From the NCBI GenBank assembly GCA_002695065.1, contig NZNW01000052.1, forward strand, positions 1 through 34,590: DNA of 34,590 bases. The letters are read 5' to 3'. The translations under genes and the position numbers were made by a program. This document shows, in pieces, positions 1 to 8,265 of this stretch (positions within the stretch are counted from its first letter, which is position 1; every line of letters begins with the position of its first letter). This DNA is from Salinicola sp. Lineage in GTDB: Bacteria; Pseudomonadota; Gammaproteobacteria; Pseudomonadales; Halomonadaceae. The notes under the pieces are model-generated. The model searched no databases. It was not told the DNA's origin and saw only the letters and a program-made list of their open reading frames with translations.

Positions 1-614
1 GCAGCTCCGCCAATGCCAACGCGGGTGGCCGCACCCGGCTGTCGAGCCTGATCCACGGCAGCCTGCTGCTGGTCAGCGTGGCGTTCCTCGCCATGTGACT
101 GGAGCTGATTCCGCTGGCGACGCTGGCGGCGATCCTGCTGCATACCGGCTACAAGCTGGCCAGGCCGGCGCTGTTCCTCGATCAGTATCGCGAAGGCATG
201 CGCCGTTTCATCCCGTTCACCGTCACGGTGATCACGATCCTCGCCACCGATCTGCTGATGGGCGTGCTGGTGGGGCTGGTGTGCAGTCTCTACTTTCTGC
301 TGCAGTCCGGCTATCGTTCGGCGATTGCCTGCACCCGGCGTGGCGATCACATGCTGCTCAAGTTCCAGCAGGACGTCTCGTTTTTGAACCGTGAGGAGAT
401 GCGCCAGTATCTCGACGCGGTGCCGGACAACGGCGAGCTGATCATCGATGCCACCGGCGCCAACTACATCGATCCGGACATTCGCGAGGATATCGACCGT
501 TTCGTCGGCAACGCGTCTTCCCGCGGCATCGTGGTCGAGCTGCGCGATGTGGAGGGTACCTCCGGCACGTTCGGCGATGTCGAGCCGGCCCGAGGCGTGG
601 CGCGGGCCGTTTGA
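1..614 (+). pseudogene. SulP family anion transporter, 3' part, interrupted by an in-frame TGA
   Basis: The window opens inside a gene read in the frame of positions 3, 6, 9 and so on. The translation before and after position 96 is typical of the last membrane spans of SulP (SLC26-like) bicarbonate/sulfate transporters, with the conserved LIPLATLAAILLHTGYKLA-type segment at about 108-164. A hydrophobic helix pair and a short cytoplasmic STAS-like domain (about 330-600) follow, ending in TGA at 612-614. Codon 96-98 is TGA in the middle of this conserved stretch; a tryptophan or another hydrophobic residue would be expected there. The frame continues intact on both sides, so this is a point nonsense mutation or a sequencing error rather than a frameshift. 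The 5' end lies outside the window. ATG 198 could at best restart a 138-residue fragment, which would not form a transporter. Family assignment is firm; whether the gene is truly dead is uncertain. Confidence 0.75.
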
Positions 615-637
615 CCACCGGTGGTGACCCCGTCTCG

Positions 638-667
638 ACCGCCGCGCCCTTGCCGGGGTGCGGCGGT
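638..667. terminator. Weak hairpin between convergent genes
   Basis: An 8-bp perfect stem (ACCGCCGC / GCGGCGGT, 638-645 and 660-667) with a 14-nt loop lies between the convergent SulP and GNAT genes. A separate 12-bp palindrome, ACCACCGGTGGT, sits at 614-625 on the SulP stop codon. Neither is followed by a T-run, so intrinsic termination is only a guess from position. Confidence 0.25.
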
Positions 668-690
668 TCGCATTGGCGTGAGGCCAGCCT

Positions 691-1152
691 TCAGGAGAGC
701 GGTTTGCGCAGGTAGATCCGCCTCAATCCGGCCTCCTCGGCGCGATGCGTCTCCACATAGCCGTAGCGCCGATAGATCGCCAGGTTCTCGTGCATCAGTT
801 CCTGGGTGTAGAGCGTCACGTTATCGAAGCCCAGCTGTCTGGCCCGGGTCTCCGCCAGTGCCATCAGCTCGCGGCCGAATCCACGGCCCTGTGCGGCGGG
901 AGCCACCGCCACGTTGTCGAGCAGCAGCGTGTCGGGTTTGGGGATCAGCACCAGCAGTCCGACCACCTCGTCGCCTTCCACCAGCAGATTGACGTGGCCG
1001 GCCGCGATATGACGGGCATAGCGATTGTCGCCGATATCGCGGATCGGACCGGGTGTCTTGCCGATACGCTCGACGTAATGGCCGTAGGCCGCGGTGACCA
1101 GCGCTTCCACGGCCTGCCGGTCGGTGGCGCGGGCCAGGCGTATCGCGCTCAT
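691..1152 (-). CDS. GNAT family N-acetyltransferase
   Basis: This encodes 153 residues of a single GNAT fold, which transfers the acetyl group of acetyl-CoA to an amine. Seen in the sequence: an N-terminal MSAIRLARATDRQAVEALV strand-helix unit, the acetyl-CoA loop VAPAAQGRGFGRELM (Q-x-x-G-x-G), and the late motif ENLAIYRRYGYVETHR typical of the family. I chose ATG 1152 because it has GGAG a few bases upstream and its ATGA overlaps the stop of the upstream phosphatase gene. The open frame extends further upstream only because it runs across that gene. The 4-base overlap suggests translational coupling. The substrate cannot be told from sequence; family members acetylate small amines, antibiotics or protein N-termini. 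Confidence 0.85.
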   Translation of the reverse strand: MSAIRLARATDRQAVEALVTAAYGHYVERIGKTPGPIRDIGDNRYARHIAAGHVNLLVEGDEVVGLLVLIPKPDTLLLDNVAVAPAAQGRGFGRELMALAETRARQLGFDNVTLYTQELMHENLAIYRRYGYVETHRAEEAGLRRIYLRKPLS

Positions 1153-3089
1153 CGGGGCTCCTTGGAGAAACGTGTGTCGCAGTCGTCTGCCCCCAGTTGC
1201 GTCACCTCGCTCGGGGCGCCGTGATCGTCCAGGCAGACCTGGCCGATACCGGCGCGATTCCACAGCCGCTCGCCTTTCGAGCGGCGCTCGGGTCGGTAAG
1301 GCTCGATCAGCATGCGGCGACGCTTGGTGAGCCAGTTGAGCGGCGACCAGGGCGCATAGAGCCAGCGATTGAGACGGTCGAACCAGTCGAGCAGCGTATC
1401 GGGGAAGGTGTTCTTGAGACCGCTGCTGGTGATCTGCCACATGCGGGGACTGTCGCGGCGCTGGCGGATGGTGATCGCATAGACGAAGGAGTAGTGGACG
1501 TCGCCGGAGAGGATCACGTAACGCTGCGGCGTGCGGCTGTGGCGCAGGATATTGAGCATGGTTTGGGCGGCGCCGGGGTGTGCCATCCAGTTCTCCGCAT
1601 CGACCAGCAGCGGCTTGCCGAACCAGGTGAACACACGCTGGATGCCCTCGATCAGCTTGACGCCGAAGATCGGCGCCGGGGAGACGATGATCACCGACGG
1701 CTCCCCGAGCAGCTCCTGCTGGAACTCGCTCAGCGCCTCCCAGTCCATCAGCCCCGAGGGGTGGTGCCGGCGGCGTTCGCTGCGCCAGCGCCGGGTGCGC
1801 GTATCCAGCACGACCAGCCGAGGCGTCGACTCGATTGTATAGCCCCAGCCGGTGAAACGCAGCAGCCGGGTCACCAGCCGGTCCTGCAGCTGGCAGTCGA
1901 AAGCGCCGTCACCGCTGGCGGAGTCCAGCCATTCGCGACTGGCGCTCAGCGCTTCGGCCAGTCCATCGGGATCGTTGCCCCAGCCCTGGCAGAACAGGTA
2001 CGCGATCAGGGCGTTGCCCACGATCCGGCGCGAGAAGGGGTGATCGTAGACCGCGGCCTCCCAGGCAGCGGAGAGGTTCCAGTCGTCGGTGACGTCGTGG
2101 TCGTCGAAGATCATCAGCGTGGGCAGATGGGCGAATAGGCGTGCCACGCCCGGCAGACCGGTGACGAAAGCATCGATATGCCGCTGCTCGTCGCGGTAGC
2201 GGTCCTGCTCCTCCGCGGCCAGTTGCGGCATCTCGACCTCGATCAGCCGCCAGGGTGTCGGCGACCATACCAGCAGGTACATCGCCAGCAGTTCGGCAAA
2301 GGTGATCAGGTGGTTTTCCGCGCTGGCGGTGGTGAAGATCGGCTTGCGCACGCCACCGAAGAACTTCTCGCGCAGTGCCTCGGTGGAACGGATCGCCGGC
2401 AGCAGCTCGTCACGATGATAGTAGGTCTCGTCGCGGGCGTAGAGTTCGCTGCCGCTGGCGATGTCCGTGCCTTCCAGGCATTCGTCGTAGAGGCCGAGGC
2501 GGGCGATCAACGCATGGATGGCGGCCAGCATCGGGCCAGCGACGTCGTCGGCGTAGATCTGGTCCCCGGTCAGCAGCAGTGCCGCCGGCCTGGCGGCGGC
2601 GTCTTCATGGCAGCCATCCAGCCAGCGGTCGGCGCGCACCAGGCCGTCCTCGCTGGGGTGGTGGGGTTTGCGGCAGGAGCCATGAAGCAGGTTGTCGTAG
2701 CGCGAGCGCAGCACCAGCGTGGGTAGCGGTTCGCTGCCGTAGCACAGTGACTTGCCCCAGTCGCCGATCGAGTGCCATCCGGACTCGCCACGATAGGCGA
2801 GGTCGTAGGCGATGCGGACATCCTGGGGCAGGGCGGCATCCAGCTCCAGGTCGATCAGGTAGAGGTGGGCACGGGCGCCCACCTCCACCCGTGTCGTTGC
2901 CGTTGCCAGCTCATGGGTTCGCGACGCGTCGTCGGTGATCAGGGTCAGCCGGAACTCGAGCGGGCGCGATGCGGCCAGCCACAGCACCAGTCGCTGGGGC
3001 GCCGCCCGGCGGAGTATCGGCCCGGCCAGGATGTCGGGGAGGTCGTCTGACAAGTCGCAGGTTCCTGAAAGCATCGATGGGCCAAGCAT
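1149..3089 (-). CDS. PhoD-like metallophosphatase (alkaline phosphatase D family)
   Basis: This encodes 646 residues. The metal-site motifs of PhoD-like phosphodiesterases/phosphatases are visible in order: GDQIYADDV (Asp about residue 176), IFDDHDVTDDWN (about 330-340), and SGDVHYSF near 535. An N-terminal beta-rich domain of about 120 residues precedes the catalytic part. No Tat or Sec signal peptide is visible, unlike secreted PhoD of Bacillus, so the protein is probably cytoplasmic; this long signal-less version is common in proteobacteria and of unknown substrate. The start is uncertain: ATG 3089 gives the longest protein, ATG 3074 is 5 codons inside, and neither has a good ribosome-binding site. 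It lies 53 nt after cra on the same strand and overlaps the acetyltransferase gene by 4 bases. No phosphate-regulon box was recognised. Confidence 0.8.
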   Translation of the reverse strand: MLGPSMLSGTCDLSDDLPDILAGPILRRAAPQRLVLWLAASRPLEFRLTLITDDASRTHELATATTRVEVGARAHLYLIDLELDAALPQDVRIAYDLAYRGESGWHSIGDWGKSLCYGSEPLPTLVLRSRYDNLLHGSCRKPHHPSEDGLVRADRWLDGCHEDAAARPAALLLTGDQIYADDVAGPMLAAIHALIARLGLYDECLEGTDIASGSELYARDETYYHRDELLPAIRSTEALREKFFGGVRKPIFTTASAENHLITFAELLAMYLLVWSPTPWRLIEVEMPQLAAEEQDRYRDEQRHIDAFVTGLPGVARLFAHLPTLMIFDDHDVTDDWNLSAAWEAAVYDHPFSRRIVGNALIAYLFCQGWGNDPDGLAEALSASREWLDSASGDGAFDCQLQDRLVTRLLRFTGWGYTIESTPRLVVLDTRTRRWRSERRRHHPSGLMDWEALSEFQQELLGEPSVIIVSPAPIFGVKLIEGIQRVFTWFGKPLLVDAENWMAHPGAAQTMLNILRHSRTPQRYVILSGDVHYSFVYAITIRQRRDSPRMWQITSSGLKNTFPDTLLDWFDRLNRWLYAPWSPLNWLTKRRRMLIEPYRPERRSKGERLWNRAGIGQVCLDDHGAPSEVTQLGADDCDTRFSKEPR

Positions 3090-3142
3090 ACTTCAGTCGT
3101 GGCTCCCGGCCACGCTTCCGGGGAGGATCCATCGCATCGCGT

Positions 3143-4126
3143 TCAGCGCCGTCGCTTGAGCGTCCTGTCGATCACGTCCAGCCCCGGCCTGTAGTCGCCA
3201 CGGGCCGCTTGCATGGCTCTCGCCAGCGCCTGTTCGGCGACACGGTCGTGGTCCTGGGGCAGCGAGTTCACCTTGCAGGGCAGGAAATCGAGTAGCCGGT
3301 CGTCGCCGAAGGTGGCCAGGCGCAGGTCGGCCGGTGGGGTGCCGTGTTCGAGCAGCACGTCGAGCAGGCCGTCCATCAGGGTATAGGAGGCGGTGACGAT
3401 GGCGTCCGGCAAGCCGTCGTCATCCAGCAGCCGCTGCATCAGCGAGGCACCGCTATCGTGATCGTAGCGCTCGCCGCTGAAGCAGCGGGGACGGCACCGG
3501 GGCTCGCCGGCCAGGGCATCCAGAAAGCCGCGCCGCCGCTCGGTGCTGATCGAGAGATCCGGTACGGCGTCCAGCCACACCACGTCCGTCACCTCGTCGG
3601 CCAGCACCGAACGGGTCAACATCTCGCCGGCGGCCCGACCGTTGGTCACGATGTTGACGAAGCGTTCGGGATCCAGCGGTCGGTCGATGGCGATGATCGG
3701 TAGTCCCTGCGCCAGCAGTTCGACATAGAAAGGGTCCCGGGGGCTCAAGCTGCTGGCCACCAACAGCACGTCGCAGCGCTGGGCGCGCAGGGATCTCGCG
3801 ACTTCGCGCTCGCTCTGCGGGTCGTCGTCGGAACCGGCGATCAACAACTGATAGCCCTGCCGGCGCGCGCCATGCTCGAGGCGCTTGGCCAACCGTGCGT
3901 AGCTGCCGTTCTCCAGATCCGGCACGATCAGGCCCAGGGTGCGGCTGTCGCCTCCCCGCAGTGCCGCCGCCTGGGCATCGATTCGGTAGTCGTGGGCGTT
4001 GGCGACGGCCAGCACCCGTGCCATCGTGGCTTCGCTGATGCGCCTCGCCTTGGCCTGGCCGTTGAGAACATAGCTGGCGGTGGTGCGGGAAACGCCGGCC
4101 AGTCGGGCGATATCGGCAAGCTTCAT
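3143..4126 (-). CDS. cra: Catabolite repressor/activator Cra (FruR), LacI family
   Basis: This encodes 327 residues, close to the 334 of E. coli Cra. The N-terminus MKLADIARLAGVSRTTASYV is the LacI-type helix-turn-helix and hinge, almost identical to E. coli Cra. The effector domain follows, with LGLIVPDLENGSYARLAKRLE, GYQLLIAGS and FGDDRLLDFLPC as in Cra. Fructose-1-phosphate (or fructose-1,6-bisphosphate) is the known inducer that releases the protein from DNA. ATG 4126 has AGGAGC upstream and gives the conserved N-terminus; the longer frame upstream is not needed. It is divergent from fruBKA with a Cra-like operator between them, as in pseudomonads, so its main local target is presumably the fructose operon and perhaps its own gene. 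Confidence 0.93.
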   Translation of the reverse strand: MKLADIARLAGVSRTTASYVLNGQAKARRISEATMARVLAVANAHDYRIDAQAAALRGGDSRTLGLIVPDLENGSYARLAKRLEHGARRQGYQLLIAGSDDDPQSEREVARSLRAQRCDVLLVASSLSPRDPFYVELLAQGLPIIAIDRPLDPERFVNIVTNGRAAGEMLTRSVLADEVTDVVWLDAVPDLSISTERRRGFLDALAGEPRCRPRCFSGERYDHDSGASLMQRLLDDDGLPDAIVTASYTLMDGLLDVLLEHGTPPADLRLATFGDDRLLDFLPCKVNSLPQDHDRVAEQALARAMQAARGDYRPGLDVIDRTLKRRR

Positions 4127-4300
4127 GCAGGGCTCCTGCGATGTCCATGGGAGAGGGCGGCGCATTTTCACGGTCTGAACGATACCGCGTCGGGTCCTGT
4201 CGGCCCAGTCCGATTTCGGCGGCGACCGTGCCGGGACGGGCGTGAGGCGAAGGTCTAGCTTGCCAAACCGCGCGTCAGCAGAGAGCATTGGTGCCATTGA

Positions 4301-4316
4301 GGTGACACGATTCAGC
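4301..4316. promoter_or_regulatory. Cra/FruR operator candidate upstream of fruB
   Basis: On the minus strand this reads GCTGAATCGTGTCACC, matching the imperfect Cra palindrome TGAAWCG-WTTCA (core 4303-4314, half-sites TGAATC and TGACAC). It lies about 90 nt upstream of the fruB start in the cra-fruB divergent gap, the expected place. No convincing -35/-10 pair could be fixed beside it. Confidence 0.6.
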
Positions 4317-4405
4317 TAGCGTCCATGAATCCGCCTGCCCCGCCGATTTCGCTGCGGCTGCGGGCCGCGTATCGTGCATCGAACGACCCACTCGGAGAGA
4401 TCCTT

Positions 4406-7303
4406 ATGTTGACCCTCCAGCCGCAAGACGCGGCGCTTGATTGCCAGGCCGACAGTTGGCAGGCGGCGCTGGATCAGGCCGCCGCCTCGTTGCACGAGGC
4501 CGGTCTGGTCGAAGCCGACTATCGCGATGCCCTGCATGCCCGCGAGGCGCAGGGCTCGACCTTCCTCGGCAGCGGTATCGCCATTCCCCACGGCACCCCG
4601 GAGAGCCGCGGGCAGATCCATCGAACCGGCGTTCGTCTGCTGCAGTTCCCGTCTGGCGTGACCTGGCACGACGGCAACCGGGTGTTCCTGCTGGTGGCGA
4701 TCGCCGCCGCCAGCGACGAGCATCTCGACGTGCTGCGCCGCTTGACCCACGTCCTCGACGACGAAGGGGTCGCCGAGCGCATCGCCAACGCCGACAGCGC
4801 CGAAGCGATGGTGGCGCTGCTCGCCAAACCGCCGGCCAGGGCTCGTCTGGACGCCGGCACGCTGTGCCTGGGTTTCCCGGCGCGGGACCGTTTCGAGCTG
4901 GCGCTGGCGGCGGCGGCGCGACTGCGCCAGGCGGAGTGCGTCGATGCGCGCTTCGTCGCCGCGATCACCGAGCAGGAGCCGGTCGCGCTCGGTCAGGGGC
5001 TGTGGCTGGTGAGTGCTTCCCTCGGCGTCAGCCAGCCGGCGCTGGCGCTGGCGACACCGGAGCGGTCGTTCAGCGGTCCGAAAGGCGTGGTCAATGGCGT
5101 CTTCTGCGTCGCGGCGCAAGGCGACGTTCACCGGGCGCTGCTGGAGCGGCTGGCGGATCTGCTGGATAGCGGTGAAGGCGAGGCGCTGGTCGATGCCGAT
5201 GCGGATCATGTCCTGGCGCGGTTGTCCGGCGAGTCGAGTCGTGCCGAGACCGCCCGGGCAACGCTGCTCAATGCGCATGGCCTGCACGCACGGCCTGCCA
5301 AGCTGCTGGTCCAGGCGGCCCGCGAGCAGCCGCTGCCGGTCCGCGTGCGCCTGATGGAGGGCGCGGCGGAGACGGTTTCCGCCGCCAGCCTCACCAAGGT
5401 AATCGGGCTGGGTGCCCGACGCGGTCAGACGCTGATCTTCTCCGCCGAGGGGGAGGGGGCCCAGGCGGCGCTGGCGGCGATGGTCGCCGCCGTCAAGGCC
5501 GGGCTCGGTGAGTCGGTGCGCCCGCTGGCGGATGGCGGCCTCGCCGATCATGCGTCTCGAGACAAGAGCGCGGCGCGACCGGAAGAGGCCCCGCAGGAGC
5601 CTGTCGCCGACGACACGGTACTGCCGGCCACTGCCGCCTCGCCGGGCCTGGCGATCGCGCCGGTCTTCGTGATGCGCGCGCCCAGCTTCGATTATCCCGA
5701 GCGGGCTCGCGATCTGGCGCCGGAGCAACAAGGGGATGCCGAACGCCAGCGGGAGCGTCTGGGGGCCAGCCTGAGCGAGGCGCGTGACCAGCTGCGCGCG
5801 CTGATCGGCACCGCCAAGGGCGGCGACGTGGCCGAGATTCTCTCCATGCACGCCGAGATGCTCGACGATCCCGAGCTGCACGAAGCGGCCTTCGAAGGCA
5901 TGCGCGATGGCCTGAGCGCCGAAGCCGCCTGGTGGCAGGCGATCGATACCGCCGCCCGTGCCCAGGAAGTGCTGGCGGACCGCCTCCTGGCCGAACGGGC
6001 AGCGGATCTTCGTGACGTGGGCCGTCGCGTGCTCGGCGTGTTGTGCGGGGTGAAGATGCCGACACCGCCGCAGCGCCCGTACATTCTGGTCACCGACGAC
6101 ATCGGGCCCTCCGACGTGGCGCGTCTCGACACCGCCCAGGTGCGGGGACTGCTGACCGCCCGCGGTGGCGCCACTTCCCACAGCGCCATCCTGGCGCGGG
6201 CGCTGGGCATCCCTGCGGTGGTGGGCGCCGGCCCGCGGGCCCTGACGCTCGCCAACGACGATGAACTGATCCTCGATGGCGATCTCGGCCGGGTGATCGT
6301 GCGTCCCAGCGCGGAGCGCCGCGATCGCGCCGAACTGCGGCTCAAGGAGCTGGAGCGACTGCGCCGCGAGGCCCACGGCTCGCGATTCGAGGAGGGTCGC
6401 ACGGCGGATGGCCGCCGCGTCGAGGTCGCCGCCAACCTGGGCAACACCGCCCACGCCGCGGATGCCGTCGAGCAGGGCGCCGAGGGCGTCGGGCTGTTGC
6501 GCACCGAGTTCCTGTTCATGGCGCATCCGGAGGCGCCGGATCTGGAGACCCAGATCGGTGAGTACCAACGCGCCTTCGATGCCCTCGATGGCCGTCCGCT
6601 GGTGGCGCGCACGCTGGACGTCGGTGGCGACAAGCCGCTGCCCTACTGGCCGGTGGCGGCGGAGGACAATCCGTTTCTCGGTCTGCGCGGCATCCGGCTG
6701 GCGCTGACCCGTCCCGACGTCCTCGAAACCCAGCTGCGGGCACTGTTGACCGCCGCCGGCGATCGTCCGTTGCGGATCATGTTCCCGATGGTCAAGGACG
6801 TCGACGAGTACCGCCAGGCCAGGGCAATCGTCGACCGGCTGCAGCAGGAGATCGGCGCGGCGGACGTCCAGGTCGGGGTGATGATCGAGATTCCTTCCGC
6901 AGCGCTGCTGGCGCCTAGCCTGGCGGCGGAGGTCGATTTCTTCTCCGTCGGCACCAACGACCTGACCCAGTACACCCTGGCGATCGACCGTGGCCATCCC
7001 GAGCTCTCGTCCCAGGCGGATGGCCTGCATCCGGCGGTACTGCGGCTGATCCAGATGACGGTGGATGCCGCCCATGCCGAGGGCAAGTGGGTCGGCGTCT
7101 GCGGCGAACTGGGCTCGGACGCCGCCGCGGTGCCGGTGCTGGTCGGGCTGGGGGTCGACGAGCTCTCGGTGTCGGTGCGCCAGGTACCCATGGTCAAGGC
7201 CCGCCTGCGCGGCATCACCCAGGCAACGGCGCGGCTACATGCCGAGACGGCACTGGCCCAGGCCACCAGCCAGGCCGTGCGCGATGCGCTGGAGGCACTC
7301 TGA
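4406..7303 (+). CDS. fruB: Fructose PTS multiphosphoryl transfer protein (EIIA-HPr-EI)
   Basis: This encodes 965 residues carrying the whole soluble phosphorelay for fructose, as in Pseudomonas FruB. EIIA-Fru is at about 1-145, with phospho-His62 in GIAIPHGTP. A linker (M) domain spans about 155-280. HPr is at about 285-370, with His294 in HGLHARPA. Enzyme I runs from about 405 to the end, with His592 in GGATSHSAIL, the LLRTEFLF segment and Cys899 in GVCGELGSD. Phosphate from PEP passes EI to HPr to EIIA and then to FruA at the membrane. I chose ATG 4406 because GGAGAG precedes it and the EIIA domain begins there; an in-frame ATG at 4325 adds 27 unconserved residues and would bring the start against the Cra site. 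The stop codon overlaps the fruK start by one base (TGATG). Confidence 0.95.
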   Translation: MLTLQPQDAALDCQADSWQAALDQAAASLHEAGLVEADYRDALHAREAQGSTFLGSGIAIPHGTPESRGQIHRTGVRLLQFPSGVTWHDGNRVFLLVAIAAASDEHLDVLRRLTHVLDDEGVAERIANADSAEAMVALLAKPPARARLDAGTLCLGFPARDRFELALAAAARLRQAECVDARFVAAITEQEPVALGQGLWLVSASLGVSQPALALATPERSFSGPKGVVNGVFCVAAQGDVHRALLERLADLLDSGEGEALVDADADHVLARLSGESSRAETARATLLNAHGLHARPAKLLVQAAREQPLPVRVRLMEGAAETVSAASLTKVIGLGARRGQTLIFSAEGEGAQAALAAMVAAVKAGLGESVRPLADGGLADHASRDKSAARPEEAPQEPVADDTVLPATAASPGLAIAPVFVMRAPSFDYPERARDLAPEQQGDAERQRERLGASLSEARDQLRALIGTAKGGDVAEILSMHAEMLDDPELHEAAFEGMRDGLSAEAAWWQAIDTAARAQEVLADRLLAERAADLRDVGRRVLGVLCGVKMPTPPQRPYILVTDDIGPSDVARLDTAQVRGLLTARGGATSHSAILARALGIPAVVGAGPRALTLANDDELILDGDLGRVIVRPSAERRDRAELRLKELERLRREAHGSRFEEGRTADGRRVEVAANLGNTAHAADAVEQGAEGVGLLRTEFLFMAHPEAPDLETQIGEYQRAFDALDGRPLVARTLDVGGDKPLPYWPVAAEDNPFLGLRGIRLALTRPDVLETQLRALLTAAGDRPLRIMFPMVKDVDEYRQARAIVDRLQQEIGAADVQVGVMIEIPSAALLAPSLAAEVDFFSVGTNDLTQYTLAIDRGHPELSSQADGLHPAVLRLIQMTVDAAHAEGKWVGVCGELGSDAAAVPVLVGLGVDELSVSVRQVPMVKARLRGITQATARLHAETALAQATSQAVRDALEAL

Positions 7304-8265
7304 TGGCGCATGTGCTGGTGGTGACGCTCAACCCGGCGCTGGATCTGTCGATCCAGTTGCCGCGACTCGAGCCGGGGGCGGTCAATCGCACGCGGTCGTC
7401 GCATCTGGCAGCGGCCGGCAAGGGACTCAACGTTGCCCAGGTGCTGGTGGCGCTGGGCCACCGCGTGACGCTGTCGGGCTTTCTGGGCGCGGACAATGAC
7501 ACCGCGTTCGTCCAGGCCTGCCGGCGCGACGGCATCGAGGATGCCAGCCTGCGCCTGCCCGGCGAGACCCGGATCAACGCCAAGCTGGCCGAGGACGACG
7601 GCCGGGTGACCGACGTCAACGGCCCTGGGGTCGAGGTCTCCGGGGCCGCACTGGCCGAGCTGACCGCCGCGCTGGTCGCCTGCTGCGAGACTTCGGCGCC
7701 GTCGGCCGTGGTGGTCACCGGCAGCCTGCCGCCGGGCGTCACCGCGGCGGACTTCGCCGCGCTGATCGAAACGCTCAAGGCGAGCGGTATCCCGATCTGG
7801 GTCGATACCAGCGGGCCGGCGCTGGCGGCAGCGCTGGCGGTTTCGCCTCACGCGGTCAAGCCCAACGAGCAGGAGCTGGCCGAGTGGGCCGGCGGTCCGC
7901 TGGACGAACAGGCATCACAGCTCGATGCGGCCCGGCGGCTGCATGCGGCCGGCATCGAGGAGTCGATACTGTCGCTGGGCGCGGAGGGCACGCTGTGGAT
8001 CAGCCGGCGCGGCGCATGGCGGGCGACCCCGCCCAGGGTCGAGGTCAAGAGTACGGTGGGGGCCGGCGACACCCTGCTGGCCGCGCTGCTGCATGGGGTG
8101 ATCGCGGGTCAGTCACCGCAGGACGCCCTGCGCCAGGCAACGGCGCTGGCGGCAGAAGCGGTCCGGCATGTCGGCGTCGGTGATCCGCACGTCGAGGATT
8201 TCCAGCAATTACTGCAACAGACGCGTGTCACTCGCTGCGGCGACGCACGTCAGGAGGGGGCATGA
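7303..8265 (+). CDS. fruK: 1-phosphofructokinase
   Basis: This encodes 320 residues of the PfkB/ribokinase family. It phosphorylates the fructose-1-phosphate made by FruBA to fructose-1,6-bisphosphate in the cytoplasm, removing the Cra inducer. Seen: the N-terminal TLNPALDLSI signature of the 1-PFK/tagatose kinase branch, AAAGKGLNVAQVL (substrate-binding GKG.N), VVTGSLPPGV, the KPNEQELAEW box, and VGAGDTLLAALLHG with the catalytic base Asp256. ATG 7303 overlaps the fruB stop (TGATG), and the fruK stop in turn overlaps the fruA start (ATGA), so the three genes are translationally coupled. Confidence 0.96.
   Translation: MAHVLVVTLNPALDLSIQLPRLEPGAVNRTRSSHLAAAGKGLNVAQVLVALGHRVTLSGFLGADNDTAFVQACRRDGIEDASLRLPGETRINAKLAEDDGRVTDVNGPGVEVSGAALAELTAALVACCETSAPSAVVVTGSLPPGVTAADFAALIETLKASGIPIWVDTSGPALAAALAVSPHAVKPNEQELAEWAGGPLDEQASQLDAARRLHAAGIEESILSLGAEGTLWISRRGAWRATPPRVEVKSTVGAGDTLLAALLHGVIAGQSPQDALRQATALAAEAVRHVGVGDPHVEDFQQLLQQTRVTRCGDARQEGA

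Noticed and set aside
96-98. TGA read as selenocysteine in the SulP gene
   Set aside because: No selenoprotein is known in this family and no SECIS-like stem was recognised just downstream; mutation or error is simpler.
4316-7075. 919-codon open frame on the minus strand over fruB
   Set aside because: Shadow of fruB in GC-rich DNA: rich in Arg/Gln/His, no conserved motif, while fruB on the plus strand has all PTS active-site motifs.
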